DNA from: Epichloe hybrida
Taxonomy: Eukaryota > Ascomycota > Sordariomycetes > Hypocreales > Clavicipitaceae
Assembly (NCBI GenBank): GCA_019022495.1
Contig: JAFEKR010000036.1
Coordinates: 535,449 to 599,448 of the forward strand
Length of the DNA stretch: 64,000 nt
Reading direction: 5' to 3'
The position numbers were made by a program, and so were the translations under genes. The notes beneath the pieces were generated by a model that was not told where the DNA came from, made no database searches, and worked only from the letters and a program-made list of their open reading frames with translations. This document shows, one piece after another, positions 1 through 13,300 of this stretch (within the stretch, counting starts at the first letter, position 1; each line of letters opens with the position of its first letter).

Positions 1-2990
1 TAAGCTGCTTTTAGCTTTAGTTCTAATTTTTTAGTTAGTCTTTATCTCTTTATTAGCGTTTCTAGCACTAGAGTGTCCGCATATGCTTGCTTATTTATTA
101 ATTTAACTTTATTAGCTAATCCTAGTGTTTATAACTTTCTATGTGGTATTTCTAGCGCTAGAGTGTCCTTTTATACTCATACCCTAGCTAATTTAGTGTG
201 TTTATTTACTATTTCTAGCGTGGCTATTGCGAACTATAGCTTTATAATACTTTTCTTTAGCGTTTGTAGTCTAGATTCCGCTGGACTTAAGACCATTAAA
301 ATTAGTTCTATAGTGACTAATTTTGCTATTTTTATATTTTCTTTAAGCTTCTTTTACTTTAGTAAGAGCTTATTAATAGATATTACTTAAAGATTAATCC
401 TATCCTATAGTTTTATTACTATAGCTACTAACTTTGCTATCTTTTTCTTATGCTCTTTTTTATTAATTATATTACACTTTAGATTAATAACCTAATTATA
501 AAATTCCTTTAATATTCTACCTAATTCTAAGCTTAGGATTCTTTCTTTTTAGTCCTTTAGTATCTCTAATACCTAGATAAACTTTTTGGTTATTAATATT
601 ATATTCTCCTTTGCTACTTCCTCTAGTTTTACTACTTTAGTCTTATATTTATTAATATATTTATTTATATCTTTTATAAGGTTTTTTACTACTTTAAATT
701 TAGTGTCTATCTTATTAATCTTATTAATCAAATTGTTGATTTTACTTATCTTATACTCCTTGTTTCTTTCTTTATTCTATTAGAATTCAGCTAATTTAAT
801 TATTACTAACATCCTCCTTATCTTAATATAAAGCAAATCTGTCCTTCTAATACTAGTAAGTCCTCCTATAATTATACTATTTACCCCTCTATATTTAGTT
901 GTAAATCTTAAAGCTAGTAAGTCCGCTTATAGTAGAAGCGACGCTATACTATCATAGGTAGTACATTAGCAGCCACATTTAACTATAACACTATTATAAT
1001 AAGCTACTACTACTGTTTTTACCTAATTCTTTACTTATCTAGTTACTTTGCACTCTATTAGATTCGCTATTAATTAATGCGCTAGTTTCCTTACTTATTA
1101 CGCTACCTACTATTATGCGCTTAAAGCAGCCTATTATTCATTAAAAATAGTAAAGATCTAGATTACTACGTTTTACTATAATATAAAGTAAGCGTCCCTT
1201 AAATCCACCTCTAATCTATTAGCTACTATAGTAGCATTATTTAAGGTAAATTTATAAGTATAAGCCTATATTACATAGCGGATATCCTATACACTTACCT
1301 TCTAGCCTACTATAGTGTGCCTAAAGCTACTAAAGTTAATTAATTTAATATCTTTTCCTTTGTATTTAGTGTTAAATTCCTCTATTACTCTTTTACACGC
1401 TACTAATCTAATCTTTAGTATTAGTAGGTGATTCTCTAATCTAAATCCTAGTTTTCTAAATCTAGTAAATAGTAATTAAAAATTAAGTTTTCTAATTTAC
1501 TTATGCACTTATAATAGTATAATAAGGTATTTAGCAGGCATGTTATTAAGTTTATCTTTAAATTTAGTCTTAAGTTCTTTTTCCTTACCCTTAGACCTTA
1601 TAAAGTTAGATTCTCTATTACTACTAGCTCTAGTTTTAGGTTTAGATTCTTTATTATTATTACTATTAACTTTATATTTAGCGTTCTTATTGCTTAATTA
1701 AGTAAGGTTCATTTTCTTTGTGTTATTACTACTCTTATTACTATCCTAGTAGTTAACTTCCTCTTTACTACTATTATTTTCCTTAGTTATATAGATAAGT
1801 TTATTACTCTTTTAAGCTACTTTACTTAGAGCCTGCTATACTTATTTCTAAATTTATTCCTAATTATCTTCTAGTAGTTACTATAATACCTAATTACTTT
1901 CTTATCTTTTCACCTCTAAATCTAGCGCTATAGCTAGGTAATCTTCGCTACTATTGTTTTTTCTATTTATATCTTGTAATAGGGGCTTTATTCTAGTTAC
2001 CTTTTTAATAGTAGTAGTAATAGCTTTAATATCTTTTACGTTACCTATAGCTACCTATAATAGCTTATTTAATTTATCTTATACTATTATTAAGCCTACT
2101 AGATACTATTATTAGCGTAAAATCATGATTTGCTTTAGCGGATTTATAAACTCTTAAAATTAGTGAAATTCTAGTACTAACTTTAACGCATAGCATAACC
2201 GCTTTAGTCCTTTAAAAACAACTACTATGCCTAATTCATGTAGAAGGTTATCTACCTGTTATTTATATACTACCTTTTCTTTATAGGAAATAACTAAGTA
2301 TTATGCTAAATTTACGTATACTAATTCTCTAACTATTTAATTTTAGCGTATTAAAGCTAGGCACTAAATACATAGGTACACTGTATATATTTGCTTATAA
2401 ATTATTTGGTTATATATATCTAACTTATTATTAAATAGAATAAAGTCTAGTCTTTTACCTAGGTAATAGCGTAGGTTATAATTAATTATATAAGCTTTAT
2501 ATTTAAGCTTAGAGGGAGCGTTTCTATATATTATACAAAACCTCTTATAACTATTACACTTCTTTATCTTCTCTAGATAACACTCTTTTACTTCTAATAG
2601 CTTATAAAACTCTATTCTTTTTATATTACTAAATTTATATACCTTAGCTACGTAGCGAAAGAAAGCTTTATAAGATTATATACGCTTATACTAAATCCTA
2701 CTATACTAAGTTTACGTAAGTATTAGGGTTATTATAAAATATAGAAAATATAATAATTTAAAGAATATAACTATGTAAGTACTAAATCTAACTACGCTAA
2801 GTTTACGTAGGTATTAGGGGTTATTATAAGGTATAAAGAATATAAGAGTTAAGAAAATATAACTATGCGGTTATTAAATAGCTTTATAAGGTAATAGGAA
2901 ATATTAATATTAAATGAAATTATATACGCGTACACTAGATCTAGCTATGCTAGGAATGTAAAGGTATTATAAGATATTATAAGATATAGG
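1..2990. repeat. unassigned RIP-decayed repeat
   Basis: The minus strand between about 1,730 and 900 reads as a long lysine- and asparagine-rich protein broken only by a few RIP-type stops, so it is probably an old coding sequence. I could not match it to RT, integrase, gag or a DNA transposase. Between about 2,690 and 2,830 a roughly 45-base motif containing aagtttacgta occurs twice, about 90 bases apart. The stretch might be part of another retroelement or of the 3' part of the neighbouring gypsy element. Confidence 0.4.
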
Positions 2991-3159
2991 TTAAGTGGGT
3001 TACCCTTAGCTAACATAATAAATAATATATATAGGAGAATATAACGATTCCATGCTAACGCCTTGAATTCACCCCTTATTATTATACCTTTCCTCTAATA
3101 TTATTATTCCATAGGAGGTTTAAGGCCTTTCTTTGCATACTCCCTTACCTAATTAATCA

Positions 3160-6100
3160 GGTTTTTCTTAAGATAATCCTTTACTATCTCTACTATATTA
3201 ATCCTTATTTTATCTTCTATAATCTATTAGTTATCCTTAGCAGCGTAGCCCTTTTATCTAACAAGGAATTTAATTCTTAATGTTTTAGTTCGCTTAAAAA
3301 TCTTAATCTAATAGCCATAAATTCTCTTGATTTCCTAATAGTCCGCTTCCTGTGAATTATTAAACGTAATTAGTAAAGAAGCTACCTTTTCTCTCTTAAA
3401 TAAGTCTTTTCCTTAGGCTAGCTTCTAAATCTACGTAGCTAATACTACTAGATACATACGTGAATTTAGAGGGAAATCTAATTAATATGCTAAGGGATTT
3501 ACTTTTTCTAATACCTTATATAGCCCTGCCCTTTGTAAGGACTATTTCTTCTTTAGTTTACTAGGTAATTCATATCCCTTATGTAGTTATAGATATACTA
3601 TGTCTCCTTTATTAATATTAACTAGTTTATAGCAATTATTATATTAAATTTTAGTAAGCATAGCTGCTATTATAATTACTAATTAGGCCTTATGCTAGTA
3701 TAATTTTCGTAGTACCACAATGTTATTTACGTTAGATCTAGTGTTAGTTATGTTATTCAGAGAGAGTAAATTAATAATACTTAGCAAACAGAAACCGTAT
3801 AGTAGCTTATTAGGAGCCTGCCCTATGCTTATAGCTATAGTATTATTTAGCTAATACTATAGTGCTAGTAGTAATAATATCTATGTTATATCTAGGTCTA
3901 TTACTATATAATATTATATTATAATTATTACTATCTAATTTTTCCTTTCCGTAGTTCTATTTATCTAAGGGTAATATACCGTGCCTATAAGGAGTTTAAC
4001 TCTTACATACCTAAATATCTCCCTCTATATATTAGATATAAACTTTAGGTCTCTATTACTAATAATTTATCTTAGTAATCCCTAGTCTATAATATATAAG
4101 GCATAGAGAAGTAGTTTTACCTAAATTTCTACTAGATATATAATATACCCTACTATTAGAAGAGTTCTCTTACTAAATAGATAATTCACTAGGTATAGTA
4201 AATTATATATAGCATACCCCTCTATTTGCTATATAGTATTTATGGCTAATACTTCTAGCATATCTATTATAAAATTAAGTAAAATTATATAAAAAGGTGT
4301 TAGCTTTAACTATAATAGTTATAACTCCCTAGGCGGTTTTAACTAATTAATAGCGTTTTCCTAACACACTATATAATAGGTAATATACTTATAAATTTAC
4401 TAGCTTATACGTAGAAAATAGACTAATTATAACTCTACTGCCATTCTAGTAATTCCGAAATAGTGTTAGTTATTATATACTAGATATAAGATAGATTTAA
4501 CCTTAGTCGTTAGAATATAGAGCTAGAAAAATCTATCCCTACTATAGTAGTATAGTAAACTATCTTCACGTAAATTCTATCTATATAAAGGAATTCTTAG
4601 TTTAACTTTAGCATCCCTTACTACTTACCTTTCCTAATAGGCTTTTATAGCTAAGATAATTTAGCTGAATTTTCAGTCTAGCTAGTATCCTAATATAATT
4701 CTAGCCTTGAGTTTATTATCTATAATTGCTATCGTAATATATTCCTTACTTACGAAATACGCACTTACCTTTAATTCATTATATTAACTCTTCTACGCTA
4801 TCTCTCTATAAGTTACCTCCACTAGTAGCCTAGAAAGCGCATCTAGGATAATATTTAATATTCCTAGCACATGTATTACCCTGAGATTAAATTATGATAA
4901 ATAATTCGTAACTTTTGCTAGTTTTAGATTAGCCTTATCTAGATCTATTATTAATAGTAAGGTATGTTTAATAATGCCCTTAGCTAGAGAATAGTTAGTT
5001 AATATATTAACTACTACATTATTAGATTAAACTATTTTTTAGAGTTTCCTAACGCTTTATATAATTGCGGCTATCTTTACTTCTATTAAACTATACCGTT
5101 TCTTAGCACGTGATGTTGCCCTAGAGAGGAATAAGATTAGCTAAATCCCGTTATTCTTAATATCTTTCCTAGGGATGCTTTAACTATCCTATTTATCTTA
5201 TAATTAGAAGGTATATAAGCTAAATCCTTCCTTATATACGTTAATTTTAAGGAAAAGTGGTTTCTTTAGGTTATAGTGCTATAATATCTATTTCTTGCTT
5301 AGGAATGCTTTAATATCTTTAAAAGCCTTTTTCTTGTCTACTATTAGCAAAAACATCTTCTATTATATCTTTTGTTTCTATACTAGTTTCAAAATACTAG
5401 TGATTTTCTTATCCTTTTCACAGAACTCTCTTAATAGTGTAGTCTTTTACTCCTGTAACAGTTGAATTCGTATATTAAACTATAGGATCCTATTATAAAG
5501 GAATCTAGCTATCCTAATAAAGGTTTTAAGGCTTAATAGATTGCTTAGGAAAATCATTTTTTAAAATGCTTTAAGTCTATTATTAGTATTAGTAATTCTA
5601 TTACCATTAATAATAAAACCTAGTAACTAGATAGTAGGGTAGCTAATAAACGATTTCTTTGCTACAATTATTATCCTATTTTCTTTAAGGATCTTAAGCA
5701 TAATACTAAGATAATTTAAATGATCCTTAATGTTATCCGAAAAAACAATAATATTATTAATATAAACTTAAATAAAATACTTATACTTTCAGAAAAGTTA
5801 GTCTATAAACCTTTAGGTAAAAGCGGGGGAATTTTTAAATCCTATTAGTGCCACATTTAACGCCTTAAGGCCTCGATTTAATATGACTACTATGCGGGCT
5901 TAATAGTCCCTCCTAATTAGTAACTAATAGAAAAATCCTATTCTATTAAAAAGTAAGAAAACCTTCTTGCCATATGTGTTATTCATAATGTCGCTTTAGT
6001 CTAGTAAAGGGTATATATCTAGCATTACTACGTTATTAAGTGGCCTTATATTAATTACTACCTTTCCTTTCTTTTCCTAGCTAGTTTTATACTATACTAT

Positions 6101-8650
6101 AAACGCTAGGCACGCTATAGCCGCTAGTTCATCTAAATATAACATCTTGCCCTTTAAGTGTAATTTATTATATACTTTATTAAGTTTACTTGTGTCCTAG
6201 CCCCCTAATTAGTAAGGTCTAATTAGCCTTATTTAATGTTACTATCCCTTAACAAGGTTAATTCTTATTTTCTAGTCCTTAGGTATAGGCATAATGCCTC
6301 TATCTTAATAAACGTTATATTTATCTGTTAATTTAATAAACTTACTTGCTACGTCCTAGTTAATATTAGCAACTTATACTCTGAAGTAATTAATAACATA
6401 CGGGATCTCCTCTAGGCACAAGATTCCATAAGATAGTACTCCTATATTAACCTTTTTTAGATTAAACTTATTATTTCCTTTATCTAACTTATTCTCCTTC
6501 TTATTCTCTTCTCCTATAGTCTTTATAATATCCTTGCTAAAATAAGCATAATATATAAAAGGATTATTAACTAGATAATTAGTGTTAACCTTGCTTACTA
6601 CTACTAGACATGTAACCTTCTAATATTTGCTAATAGTAATAGTTTTATCCGTTAGGTTATACGCTACTATCTGTTTCTAGCTAGATCTAGTGATTAATAT
6701 ATTAGGAAAAAACTTTAAATATAATTATATGTAGTACACGCTTGTCTCTTAGTTCTCCTATGCCTCCTTCTAACTAACTACTATAGTTAACTATGTCTTT
6801 AGTAGAATTATTACTATATAAGCTATAATAACCTATTAGTACGGAACTTTGCTTATTAGTTAGAATATTTCTGCTTCTACTATTATATTATAAACTAACC
6901 TAAAAACTACTCTAGGATGTATAAAATTAATTTTTACTTTATACTTATAGAGAAAGTTTATTCTAAGTAGTAGTTTAGGGCCTAGATTTAGTATTACATC
7001 CGCTGTGACTATAAAATATCTAGTGATTTCTATTTTACATACTACTCCTAGGAGATAAAAATTAAATATAGCTATTTTAGTAATAAAAAAGGAAGATTAT
7101 ACTCTAGATACTAGCTTTAGTTCCTATGTTCTCTATTTTATATTTAACCTGTTTTACTATAACCACGCCTTATCCACTAATATTAATAATATCCTAGTGT
7201 TAAGGTAGATTTAATAATTCTTACCTTTATTATTAAATTTTAGAGGAATTTTTAAATATATATTTGCTCTCTTCCTATTATATTTAACCTCCTAAGGTCT
7301 TATAATGACTTTAATTACTTATCTAGGCATAAGTTATTTTAGTTTAACTACTTTTATTTTAGTAATTACTATATCCGCTTCTTTACTACTATTTTCTATA
7401 AAATAAGTTTTAATAAAGTTAGATTCCTATATTCTAGATTTATTATTCTCTTTATTAGAGACCTCTCCTTCCTTAGCTATATAGTAACTATATTCCTAGA
7501 GATAGGTTTTATACTATTATACATTAGAATTATCATTATATACCATAATATAAGCATACTCCTTTTCCTTAGTAAGTGGTTTTTCCTAGTATTAATAATA
7601 CCTAGGTTGCTATTAGCCTCTAGTGCCTAAAGGTCCTTAGCTTTAAGAATATTATTCTTCTAGTTAATCTTATGCCCTTTCTTACTAGCTTTAGTTAAAA
7701 CTAGGTTACTCCCCTTAATTCTCTTAAGTTTTATTCCACTAAGGCCTTTAGTTTCGCCCTTTAGTAAGTTAATTTTACTAATATAGCCTAGGTTAGAAAA
7801 ATCCTAAGGATCCTTGCTAGTTCCTATTATCCTATTAGTATTATAGATTTCTAGGCTAGAATTACGTATTTATTAGCCTATTCTAGTTAGCTTATATCTT
7901 ATTTTTATTATCTTCTAACTTACTATTAGATTTATCTATGTTAAAATAGACTTTAAGCTTTCCTTTGCTTTTTTTGCCTTTTTCTTATCCTTTACTATAT
8001 AGGTAATTACGTAGGTTATGTCTCTTATTATCCACTATAGTAATATATGCTAATCTTATATCCTTATAAGTTAGCATTAGACATATCTATTATAATCCTA
8101 GATAGAGCTTAAGGCATAAATATATTAGGAGCTAATGGTTAGTTGTTTTGCTATTAGCTCTTATATATTAGAAAATTTTTAATATAAATTTATAAAAAGA
8201 TACTTTATTAAGGATATCTTCTTTAGTGTACTCTGCCTTATTAAGCTACGCTATTACATCCTGTACTTAAGTGCTAAATTCCTTCTGTACTATAGTAAAT
8301 ACTAATAATATATTATTAAATATAGTAGCTCGTTTGTTTGCATTAAGATGTTGTCTATACTATACTATTATGTCTCCTTAGAATAGCGTCTAGATCTTCT
8401 TTTAGATAATATCTCGTCAGCTAGGGTTAGCACAATGTAAGTAGTCTTTAATAGCCTAGACCTATAATTTAATATTATAAAAGATAGTCTGTTTCCTATT
8501 ATAAGTAATAAGGTTAGTACTAGCTTCTTCTAGTTTATTATAAGGCTCGAAATGTTTTATATTTATGATTTTCTATGTTAAATCCGTATTTTATTCTATT
8601 ATCTCTATTTATTGATTATACTAGTCTTAATCTAACGCTAGATCCGCTCT
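3160..8650 (-). mobile_element. RIP-decayed Ty3/gypsy chromovirus
   Basis: On the minus strand, reading through stops, domains follow in Ty3/gypsy order. Gag-like sequence lies at about 8,600-7,900. A retropepsin-like region lies at about 7,210-6,880, with a decayed LVDKAWL-type active-site neighbourhood. Reverse transcriptase (about 6,200-5,590) has the thumb and palm text GFKNSPA and a YVDD box decayed to YIN. RNase H (about 5,350-5,150) has the FLKI..KEGF pattern. Integrase (about 4,518-3,937) retains NRDLKF and YYPQINRTTER, close to the usual DRDPKF and YHPQTDGQSER. A chromodomain (about 3,290-3,165) retains FLVR-stop-KGY with the expected tryptophan turned into a stop. The integrase C-terminal chromodomain makes it a chromovirus. 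It cannot encode a working protein. LTRs were not pinned down; a minus-strand TGTTAGCTAAGG at 3,015 is one possible 3' LTR start. Confidence 0.85.
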
Positions 8651-9130
8651 TCCTTAATAACTAGGATTAATATGCTATCCCTAGTCTAGTTAATATAAGG
8701 TTAGCTATGGCGGATTATACAGATTTAACTGCTACTATTAGATTCCTAGCTAGTATAGTAGTATTATTAGTTACGCCGCTAGTCTGGACTAAGTATCTAA
8801 GTGACTATTGTGTTAACCCTAGTTACTTAGTAAATATACTATCCTCTGCGTGGGATTCTATGCTAATAGTATTAAACCTACTAAGGCAGTAGCACTTTGC
8901 AAACCTCTAATTTTAGATGTTAATCTTAATGCTAGATAGTCTATTCTATCTACTACCTAGCTTAATATAGCTTATTATATAGCCTATTACTACTCTATTA
9001 TTCCCTATAAGAGCTATGCGGTGTTATATTTATTTACCCTAGTATATGTTTCTCCTAGTTCTAACACGTTTCCTAAAGGTTCTAGCTATAAATCCTATGA
9101 ATTTAGCTTAGTTAGAGGGCTAGGGGGTTC

Positions 9131-9280
9131 TATACTTAGTCTAGTGGTGTTGTTTTTAGGGTAGTTTATAATCCCCTTTCCTTTATTAATTTTACCTATC
9201 TCTATTATACTTAGACTAGTAGTGTTATTTTTAGGATAGTTTACAATCCCCTTTCCTTTGTTAATTTTGCTTATCTTTAT
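9131..9280. repeat. two-copy 75-base tandem repeat
   Basis: Two adjacent copies of a 75-base unit starting with tatacttag (9,131-9,205 and 9,206-9,280) differ mostly by C/T and G/A changes. That pattern fits duplication followed by RIP. It lies between the gag end of the gypsy element and the copia remnant. Confidence 0.8.
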
Positions 9281-10019
9281 GCTTCTTTTGGTTCTAGTTA
9301 TGGTATTACTATTAGTAATACTAGTAATGCTTTTAGATTATTACCCTAAAGCTTTGCTTCCTTCTAATTTAGCAGAATTATTAAGGAATCCTTTAGATTT
9401 AGCCTTAGTAATATAGTTCCTAACTTAATTCTAAATAATGCGTATAGTTTACGTATTAATTAGATTCTAGTAGATAGGTAGCTCCTAAGATATTAGCTAT
9501 TCTCATCTTCTCACAATTCCATTATTGAATTTATAGTGTGTAAGTTTTTATAAGTCCTTTTAATTACTAATCCTAATAAGTTTTTATTTTTAATATTTAA
9601 AATCCGGATTTATATTATTAAAAGTCTAGAACTAATAAATAAGGTGTAATTTACTCTTAGTAACTAGGAAAGTATTAAAAGTATTTAGTTCTCCGTATTA
9701 ATGCCATAAATAATTAGTTTTAGACATATAGGTATTATATCTAGGTTACTAGAGATACGTAACAAAAGAATCTCTAATTACTACTACTTATTATGTGCTA
9801 GCTTTGCACGTTGTTAGGTTAAATCCGTTAGAGGGGCTAATGGATTTGTAGGTTTATAAGTTATGCTAAGTTTACTTATAAAAGCTACTCTTAGGGGTAG
9901 GTTTAGATGTTAGAAGTAAGTTAATTTCTCTACCTATAATGCTAAACTCGTTCTTATCCTTCTTGTTGGTGGCTAAGTAGTTTTGCTATGTAACAGGCTT
10001 GCTTTAACCTATCTATTAC

Positions 10020-10690
10020 TACATAATACTAGGAGCTAACCCTAGAGGACATAAAAGCCCTTAATCACTGCCTAAAGTAGCAGATAGATTACCTAGAGAG
10101 AGGTCTAACGTTTATCCTAATTAACCTTAAGAAGGCAAAGCTCTTTACCTTTATAAATAGATCCTTTGCTAATAACTAGGACCTATCCTTATAACTAGGA
10201 TATATACTTATCCTAGTGAATAAAGACTACACTAATAGTAAGTTTATGATTAAAGGTAATATTATGCACTTTAGCTTAACAAAGAGTAAGAGAGTCACGT
10301 GAAGCGTGCTTACCTTAGAAGTCTATAGTATAGTAGCTAGTGTTAATATGGCTTATGTAATTATAACCACCTTAAACTTAGTTACTAACTAACTAAAGCT
10401 CCTAAAGATCCTAGTTATTGCATATATGGATTTATACTCCTTATATAAGTGCCTTATTAAGCTTAGTATAACGAAGAAGAAACGCCTAATAATTAATATT
10501 ATAGCCCTTTAATAGTTATATAAACGCTAAGAACTCTGCGAGATCTAATGGATTAACAGAGAGAATAACCTAGCTAATACCTTTATAAAGGTATTACCTA
10601 ATAAGGCCCTTAAGAGCTTTATCTTAACTAACTAGATAACTATCTAGATAGAGGGATAGGTTACCTATATGTAATATATATGTAGTAAGA
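10020..10690 (+). mobile_element. RIP-decayed Ty1/copia RNase H end
   Basis: Reading through stops on the plus strand gives the C-terminal RNase H region of a fungal Ty1/copia polyprotein. Recognisable text includes QIDYLERGL, a SFANN motif, KSKRVTRSVL near 10,290, a decayed DSYSLYECL motif near 10,430, and NREN.LANTFIK near 10,555. The order and spacing match copia RNase H, and the copia LTR follows about 440 bases downstream in the right orientation. The RT, integrase and gag parts upstream (about 9,300-10,000) could not be recognised, so the element is truncated or decayed beyond reading. Confidence 0.8.
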
Positions 10691-11130
10691 GGAAAAGGTA
10701 ATTCTCTAGGAGAGTAGTTATGGGGATAAGATAGTAATACATAGGGGATTTATGCCCCTATAGTTAATATCCCTAGTAGCTATAACTACACTAGCCTACT
10801 AGGCCCTCCTAGTGGACTATAGAAATTAATAGTAGTGTGTAAGAGAATAAAGGTATTACTAAGGAGGAGGAAGATATTATATACGCGCTATAGTATAATA
10901 TATATATTGTTTTAAGGAAAGAAGGGATTTAGAAGGACCTACTTATCCTTATATAGGCTTACAGGCTAAGTAAGATTATTATTTCCCTTTTATTAGTAAC
11001 TATACGCCTAGATAGGCTATAAGTTCTTTTCTTTACATCCCCTATTAATTATATTCTTAATCTATCTTTCTTTTTATTTCTATAATTAATATCGCGCGTT
11101 AATAATTATATTAAAAGAGAGAAGTTCTAG

Positions 11131-11440
11131 TGTTAGAACAAAGGTAATATTAATTACGCATCATAGCTATAATTACCTAGCAGAAGCTTAGGCCGCGCGC
11201 GGACCCCACACGTAACCTATAACCTAGCATGTTAATTAGCTAGGAAATATAAGGACATAAACGCGTAACCCCTTTTCCCTTTATATATTATAACTTCTAG
11301 CTTTTTACCTCTCTTTTCCTATAACTTAAATTAATTATGATAACAGACAACGCAGCCTAGAATAAATAATCGATGACAATACTATTCTTCGGGCTCACGA
11401 CTGTATTACACATTGAATTCAATACCCTGTGAATCCAACA
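11131..11440 (+). repeat. copia 3' long terminal repeat
   Basis: A 310-base unit starts TGTTAGAACA and ends GTGAATCCAACA. Its ends form the imperfect inverted repeat TGTTAGA / TCCAACA; the single mismatch is of RIP type. A purine-rich tract (aaaagagagaag) lies just upstream at 11,112-11,124, as expected for a polypurine tract before a 3' LTR. It follows the plus-strand copia RNase H remnant. No second copy is visible in the window. Confidence 0.7.
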
Positions 11441-12400
11441 GTAACCTTATAGTAAGAGAATTCCCTATTAAATTATATATATATTATTTACGCTAGTTAG
11501 CTCTATAGATAGCTATTACTAGTACTCCTACTACTAAGTTAAAAGGGAAAACCCTATACTAGGAAGAAAAACCCCCTTGCGTCTGTGTACAGGCTGGCGC
11601 TAGCCCTGTAACGGGTCTGCGCTGCTTAGTGTGTTTCCTATTATAGGTGTTTATTACTAGCTTACGCTAGCCTTATCCTATTAAAAAGAAAAAGAAAGGA
11701 AAGATATATAAAATAAGAGTTTATAGGCCCCTTCTAGTCCTGCTCTAGTGTGATAACACGCCTATCCCAAGTCTCTTTGCTTTAGGCTAGGGCAGAGTGA
11801 ATCCGGATTCGCAGCGTTAATTCACTTCTTGTTCACTCTCACGCTTACTCTCCCGTGGCCTCACTTTTCAGCCATCCCCAGCCCGTTCCCGCCTCGTCTA
11901 TTAAATTATATAGTAAGGCGCTTCTTCCAATCGTGAGTTATATCCTAAATTGCGTTATAAAGCTCGTAGAGATTAATAAAAGGGTGCCTCATATGCCTCT
12001 TTAGCTTATAATATAAGCTCTTAACTCTTTGGGAGGCTTAAATGCCGAAATTAAGGTAGGTTTTTAGGGTATAGTTAGCAAATTAGTCTTACCATAGTAG
12101 GTAGGTCTTGTTTAGGTAGTTAAGGATAGCTAAGATATAGTAATTAGCAGTAGATGTGAGGCCCTACTCACAACACCAGCGCGCCAGCGCACCACCAGGC
12201 GGGCGCACCACGCCCTAGGGCTAGGTCCACGTGACACTGGCGAGTCACTACCTATAAGTTAGCGACTCGCACGCATAACACACTTAGACCTAGCAAGCTT
12301 CAGTCAATATACGAACGCCCTCATACCTCTTGCCTAGCTATCCCTTTGTTCTCACAGTAGATTATATAGATATTATACAGGAATCTAATCTTACGCTGCT
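11441..12400. other. AT-rich spacer with GC-richer islands
   Basis: No coding domain was recognised. GC-richer islands at about 11,560-11,640, 11,750-11,900 and 12,150-12,330 keep CpA and CpG dinucleotides and look less mutated than their surroundings. They may be single-copy sequence, young insertions or LTR or MITE fragments. I found no clear terminal inverted repeat. Confidence 0.4.
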
Positions 12401-12639
12401 AGTTAGCAAACGTTGCATAGAGATACTTCTATTAGGCTAAAAACTCCTCCTCTAAAGAAGCCTTTATAATAGTAGTCTAAGCTTTAAGAATACTATCCGT
12501 GGTATTATTAAAGGAAGAAGAAGGTATTAATTAAAGTGCTTATAATATAAGAATACCACTTTATTCCTCTTTATTATTACCTACTACTATAGGTAAACTA
12601 TACTTAACTTTATTATTACCTTCCTTCTATTATTCTTAT

Positions 12640-13300
12640 TATTTTGCTATTAGCTTATATGCCTTTTTCTTCTTATAACTCTTAATAATTTTATAACCCT
12701 TAAGACTTCCGTTCTATTTCTTCTTAATATTAAGCATAATATTCTTTAGTATATACTACATATAAATTTGCTACTAAGTGTATGGGAAGATATTTTAAAG
12801 AGAGGTCTTAAGCGTGGATTTAAAATCTATAATAATAATAGATAGGTGACTAATTTTAGCCTTAACTTATGCTACTTAAAGCGCTAAAAGAAACTATATA
12901 TAGGCCTTAATATCCTTATAAGCTACTAATCTAAATATAACGCTAAAATTTATATATAATGCTAAGATACTAGTAACTTATATTAGTAAGAGGTTAAAGC
13001 GGTTAACCTTATATATGTTATCTATCTGTAATACCTTAGGATTTCTTCTCTAATCTTTAATATAGTTATAATAGGTCTAGAACACCTAGTTAATCTTTCC
13101 TATATTACTATAATGGATTTTATAGTAAAATATACGGTTATCTATAGAGAGAATCTCTATAAAGGCTTAAGTTAATATTCTAGCGTGATATTTGCCTAAT
13201 TATGGCTTTCTTTAATAGAAAAAAACATCTAGGGTATTAATTAGAAGTTAAGGCTACTTACATGTAATTTGCTTAGTAATTTGCTTCGTGGTTAGTTAAG
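12640..13300 (-). mobile_element. RIP-decayed MULE transposase
   Basis: On the minus strand, reading through stops, a Mutator-like (MULE) transposase core is visible. A VLQIDNIYKVNRFN segment (about 13,034-12,993) fits the first catalytic aspartate and its surroundings. IIIDFKSTLKTSL (about 12,842-12,803) fits the second aspartate. Near 12,753-12,714 the text HILKNI.LNIKKK (histidine now tyrosine) fits the C/H motif after it. MULEs move by cut and paste with a DDE transposase. Amino-terminal sequence may reach to about 13,500. Terminal inverted repeats were not found, and stops make it non-functional. Confidence 0.7.

Noticed and set aside
8707..8892. 61-codon plus-strand frame with a hydrophobic stretch
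   Set aside because: It lies opposite the gag end of the gypsy element inside RIPed DNA; no conserved motif, probably chance.
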